Below, piece by piece: positions 7,424-9,270 of a stretch of 9,270 nt of DNA. The position numbers and the translations under genes were made by a program. The stretch's first letter is position 1. Each line of letters opens with the position of its first letter. The notes beneath the pieces are model-generated. The model ran no database searches and was not told where the DNA came from. It saw only the letters and a list, made by a program, of their open reading frames with translations. Source of the stretch: Methylotenera sp. UBA6020 (lineage in GTDB: Bacteria > Pseudomonadota > Gammaproteobacteria > Burkholderiales > Methylophilaceae); the NCBI GenBank assembly GCA_002429455.1, contig DIZU01000149.1:1-9270 (forward strand). The letters are read 5' to 3'.

Positions 7424-9181
7424 CTAAAGTTTAAAACCAGCTACAGAATCGCGTAACTCTTCTGCCAGCGAGGTGAGCTGACCGACAGAGTCCGCAGTTA
7501 ACTTGGTACCATGCGTGGTTTGCGTCGTAATGTCCTGAATCATCTGCATGTTATTCGCAACCGTAGCGGCTGATTCTGTTTGCGCATTGGTCGCAGCAGA
7601 AATTGACTGAATTAACTGCGCCAAGTTGGTAGTAACCGTTTCAATTTCAGTCAGTGCCTGACCTGCAGCATCGGCAACGCGCGCACCTTCAACTACACCC
7701 TCGGTACTTTTCTCCATCGCCGCCACTGCGCCATGCGTATCGGTTTGAATCGTCTTCACAATCGCACTAATCTGTTTAGTCGCTTCAGACGAACGTTCCG
7801 CCAAACGTTGCACCTCCTCAGCAACCACCGTAAAGCCGCGTCCGGCTTCGCCAGCAGATGCCGCTTGAATCGCTGCATTCAACGCCAAAATATTGGTTTG
7901 CTCAGTAATGTCTGAAATCAACTCCACGATTTCACTAATTTCTTGTGAGCTTTCGCCTAGGCGTTTAATTCGTTTAGAAGTTTCCTGAATCTGCGTACGA
8001 ATTTCATTCATCCCGGAGATTGTGTTTTGCACTGCCTGCGAACCTTGATTAGCCGCTTGTAATGAGCGTTGTGCCACCTGAGAAGCCTCTGCTGCATTGC
8101 TTGATACTTGCAAAATAGAGCGCGTCATATCGGTAACTGCGTCCGTCGTGTGCAAAATCTGTGCCGATTGCGTTTCAGCAGCACTCAGCAATTGCGCTGA
8201 AGTACCTTGCGCCACGGAGGTGGCTGATGTCACCTGATCCGTTGCGCGGTTAATCTCAACAACCAAGTCTCTCAAGCTATCAATCGTATAGTTAATAGAG
8301 TCAGCAATCGCACCCGTAATGTTGTCACGCACTTGCGCTTTAACCGTTAAGTCACCATCAGCCAAGTCACCCATTTCATCCAGTAATTGCAAAACAGCCT
8401 CTTGATTCTCTTGACCATCCTGAACTAACTGATTGGTTAAGGCGGCAGATTTTACAGTCTGTTTTTTACCAAAGATATACATAAAAAGCAGGAGCCATAT
8501 ACCTAGAAACAACAACCCTAACAACACTAACTTAATGAAGGTAGTTTTAGATTCAATCAATGTTTTATTTTGTTTCTCAATTTCCATCGTAAAAACACTA
8601 CCTGTTTGCTTAGTCACTTCAAAAGCAGACGTTAATTCTGACAGTGGCGCAGAAGCCGCTACAGTACCTAGTGGTAAAGCTGGAATATAACGCTTATTGG
8701 CTACAGAGAAAAAGTTTTCACCCGCTTTAATCACGGCTTCTAAAGAACCTTGCAACTTCTCATTATTGAGATTTTGACGCCAGTATTCAGAACGCTCCTT
8801 AAACAACGCCTCGTTTTTTGCAGCGTTAGCGAGAGCTTTATCACGTTTTTCATTGTTAAAATTGGTGGAAGCGACGTAGGCTTCGTTGTAGGATGCAAAG
8901 GCATCTAATGGATACATTGGCGGTGGAGAAGTATCCGCAGTTAAATTTTGGTACTCTTTCAATGTTTTAAAAATAGGGCCATCCACTCGCACTTGGCTAA
9001 TTACCCAAAAACTCAACATTGCAAACAATATAAACGCAACAATTTGCAAAAAGAGCTGCCGATTGCCTGCACTCAAGCCATCAGAGCTTGAACCTGAACT
9101 GGCAGTTTTGCTTTTTAGATTATTCAAAAAACTGCCTAGTTGTAACGGAAAACTTTTTATAGTTGCCAGATCTAATGCCAT
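7424..9181 (-). CDS. pilJ: Type IV pilus methyl-accepting chemoreceptor PilJ, with atypical short sensor domain
   Basis: This inner-membrane receptor feeds the ChpA kinase. The layout is a cytoplasmic N-terminus (1-41), membrane segment 1 (about 42-62), a periplasmic domain (63-215), membrane segment 2 (about 216-237), a HAMP-like segment (about 245-315, with LADGDLTV and [18 protein letters not shown]) and a long coiled-coil signalling domain to residue 585. The tip (about 414-470) carries [21 protein letters not shown], split here as [14 protein letters not shown] (424-437) and [13 protein letters not shown] (438-450). The stretch [14 protein letters not shown] (402-415) and the C-terminal GFKL match PilJ proteins as I recall them, rather than ordinary flagellar receptors. 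No CheR-binding pentapeptide is seen at the C-terminus. At 585 residues it is about 100 shorter than P. aeruginosa PilJ (682), and the shortening is periplasmic. The next in-frame Met is residue 55, inside the first membrane segment, so the ATG at 9181 is the start; GGGG lies six bases upstream. chpA follows 94 bp downstream on the same strand. Confidence 0.92.
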   Translation of the reverse strand: MALDLATIKSFPLQLGSFLNNLKSKTASSGSSSDGLSAGNRQLFLQIVAFILFAMLSFWVISQVRVDGPIFKTLKEYQNLTADTSPPPMYPLDAFASYNEAYVASTNFNNEKRDKALANAAKNEALFKERSEYWRQNLNNEKLQGSLEAVIKAGENFFSVANKRYIPALPLGTVAASAPLSELTSAFEVTKQTGSVFTMEIEKQNKTLIESKTTFIKLVLLGLLFLGIWLLLFMYIFGKKQTVKSAALTNQLVQDGQENQEAVLQLLDEMGDLADGDLTVKAQVRDNITGAIADSINYTIDSLRDLVVEINRATDQVTSATSVAQGTSAQLLSAAETQSAQILHTTDAVTDMTRSILQVSSNAAEASQVAQRSLQAANQGSQAVQNTISGMNEIRTQIQETSKRIKRLGESSQEISEIVELISDITEQTNILALNAAIQAASAGEAGRGFTVVAEEVQRLAERSSEATKQISAIVKTIQTDTHGAVAAMEKSTEGVVEGARVADAAGQALTEIETVTTNLAQLIQSISAATNAQTESAATVANNMQMIQDITTQTTHGTKLTADSVGQLTSLAEELRDSVAGFKL

Positions 9182-9229
9182 ATTGAACCCCAGTTCATAG
9201 AATTATTATTAAGACTATGTTGTATAAAA

Positions 9230-9235
9230 ATTATA
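9230..9235 (-). promoter_or_regulatory. Candidate -10 box upstream of pilJ
   Basis: A perfect TATAAT lies on the minus strand about 49 bases before the pilJ ATG. No convincing -35 box is found 16-19 bases upstream; the best options are near-random. The surrounding DNA is very AT-rich, which lowers the weight of the match. If real, it would let pilJ and chpA be transcribed apart from pilG, pilH and pilI, which are usually upstream. Confidence 0.3.
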
Positions 9236-9241
9236 GTTTTT

Positions 9242-9261
9242 CTTAGGTAGTTACTGCTAAG
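9242..9261. repeat. Short imperfect palindrome upstream of pilJ
   Basis: On the minus strand this reads CTTAGCAGTAACTACCTAAG: arms CTTAG and CTAAG enclose a smaller AGT-A-ACT symmetry. It lies just upstream of the TATAAT candidate, so it could be an operator or the remnant of a terminator for the preceding gene. The arms are only five bases and chance is a real alternative. Nothing else identifiable is seen between 9182 and the window edge apart from the -10 candidate. Confidence 0.25.
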
Positions 9262-9270
9262 CTTTTTATA

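Noticed and set aside
9242..9267. Plus-strand terminator (CTTAG/CTAAG hairpin then CTTTTT)
   Set aside because: The stem is only five bases and there is no plus-strand gene to terminate; it is listed only as a short palindrome.

Overview
The window holds the downstream part of a type IV pilus chemosensory (Pil-Chp) cluster followed by a replication gene, all on the minus strand. In transcription order: pilJ (9181 to 7424), a methyl-accepting chemoreceptor; a chpA/pilL-type hybrid CheA kinase of 1704 residues (7329 to 2215); and the first 698 codons of dnaE, the replicative DNA polymerase III alpha subunit (2096 to the window edge). About 96% of the window is coding. I see no RNA genes, mobile elements, CRISPR arrays or plus-strand genes.

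The organism is probably a betaproteobacterium. The DnaE active-site segment and the PilJ signalling tip read as proteobacterial, and the moderate GC content with AT-rich intergenic DNA would suit a Methylophilaceae-like lineage (Methylotenera or Methylophilus relatives). That placement is inferred from recall, not from a search.

In known Pil-Chp systems PilJ forms arrays in the inner membrane with CheW-like PilI and the kinase ChpA. ChpA passes phosphate to PilG and PilH, which govern pilus extension and retraction, twitching motility and surface sensing. pilG, pilH and pilI are not visible and would be expected upstream, beyond 9270. dnaE is functionally unrelated and is separated from chpA by 118 bp that contain a terminator-like hairpin.

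No wholly new system is evident. The points most worth a second look are: (1) the PilJ homologue joins a classic PilJ signalling domain to a short periplasmic sensor with a PPPxY motif that looks unlike the usual PilJ sensor; (2) the ChpA is reduced, with three His-type HPt domains, one of which lacks the conserved Lys, plus degenerate N-terminal modules; (3) the pilJ-chpA gap contains two copies of the palindromic octamer ATTGCAAT that can form a long hairpin; and (4) an inverted repeat abuts the dnaE start codon.
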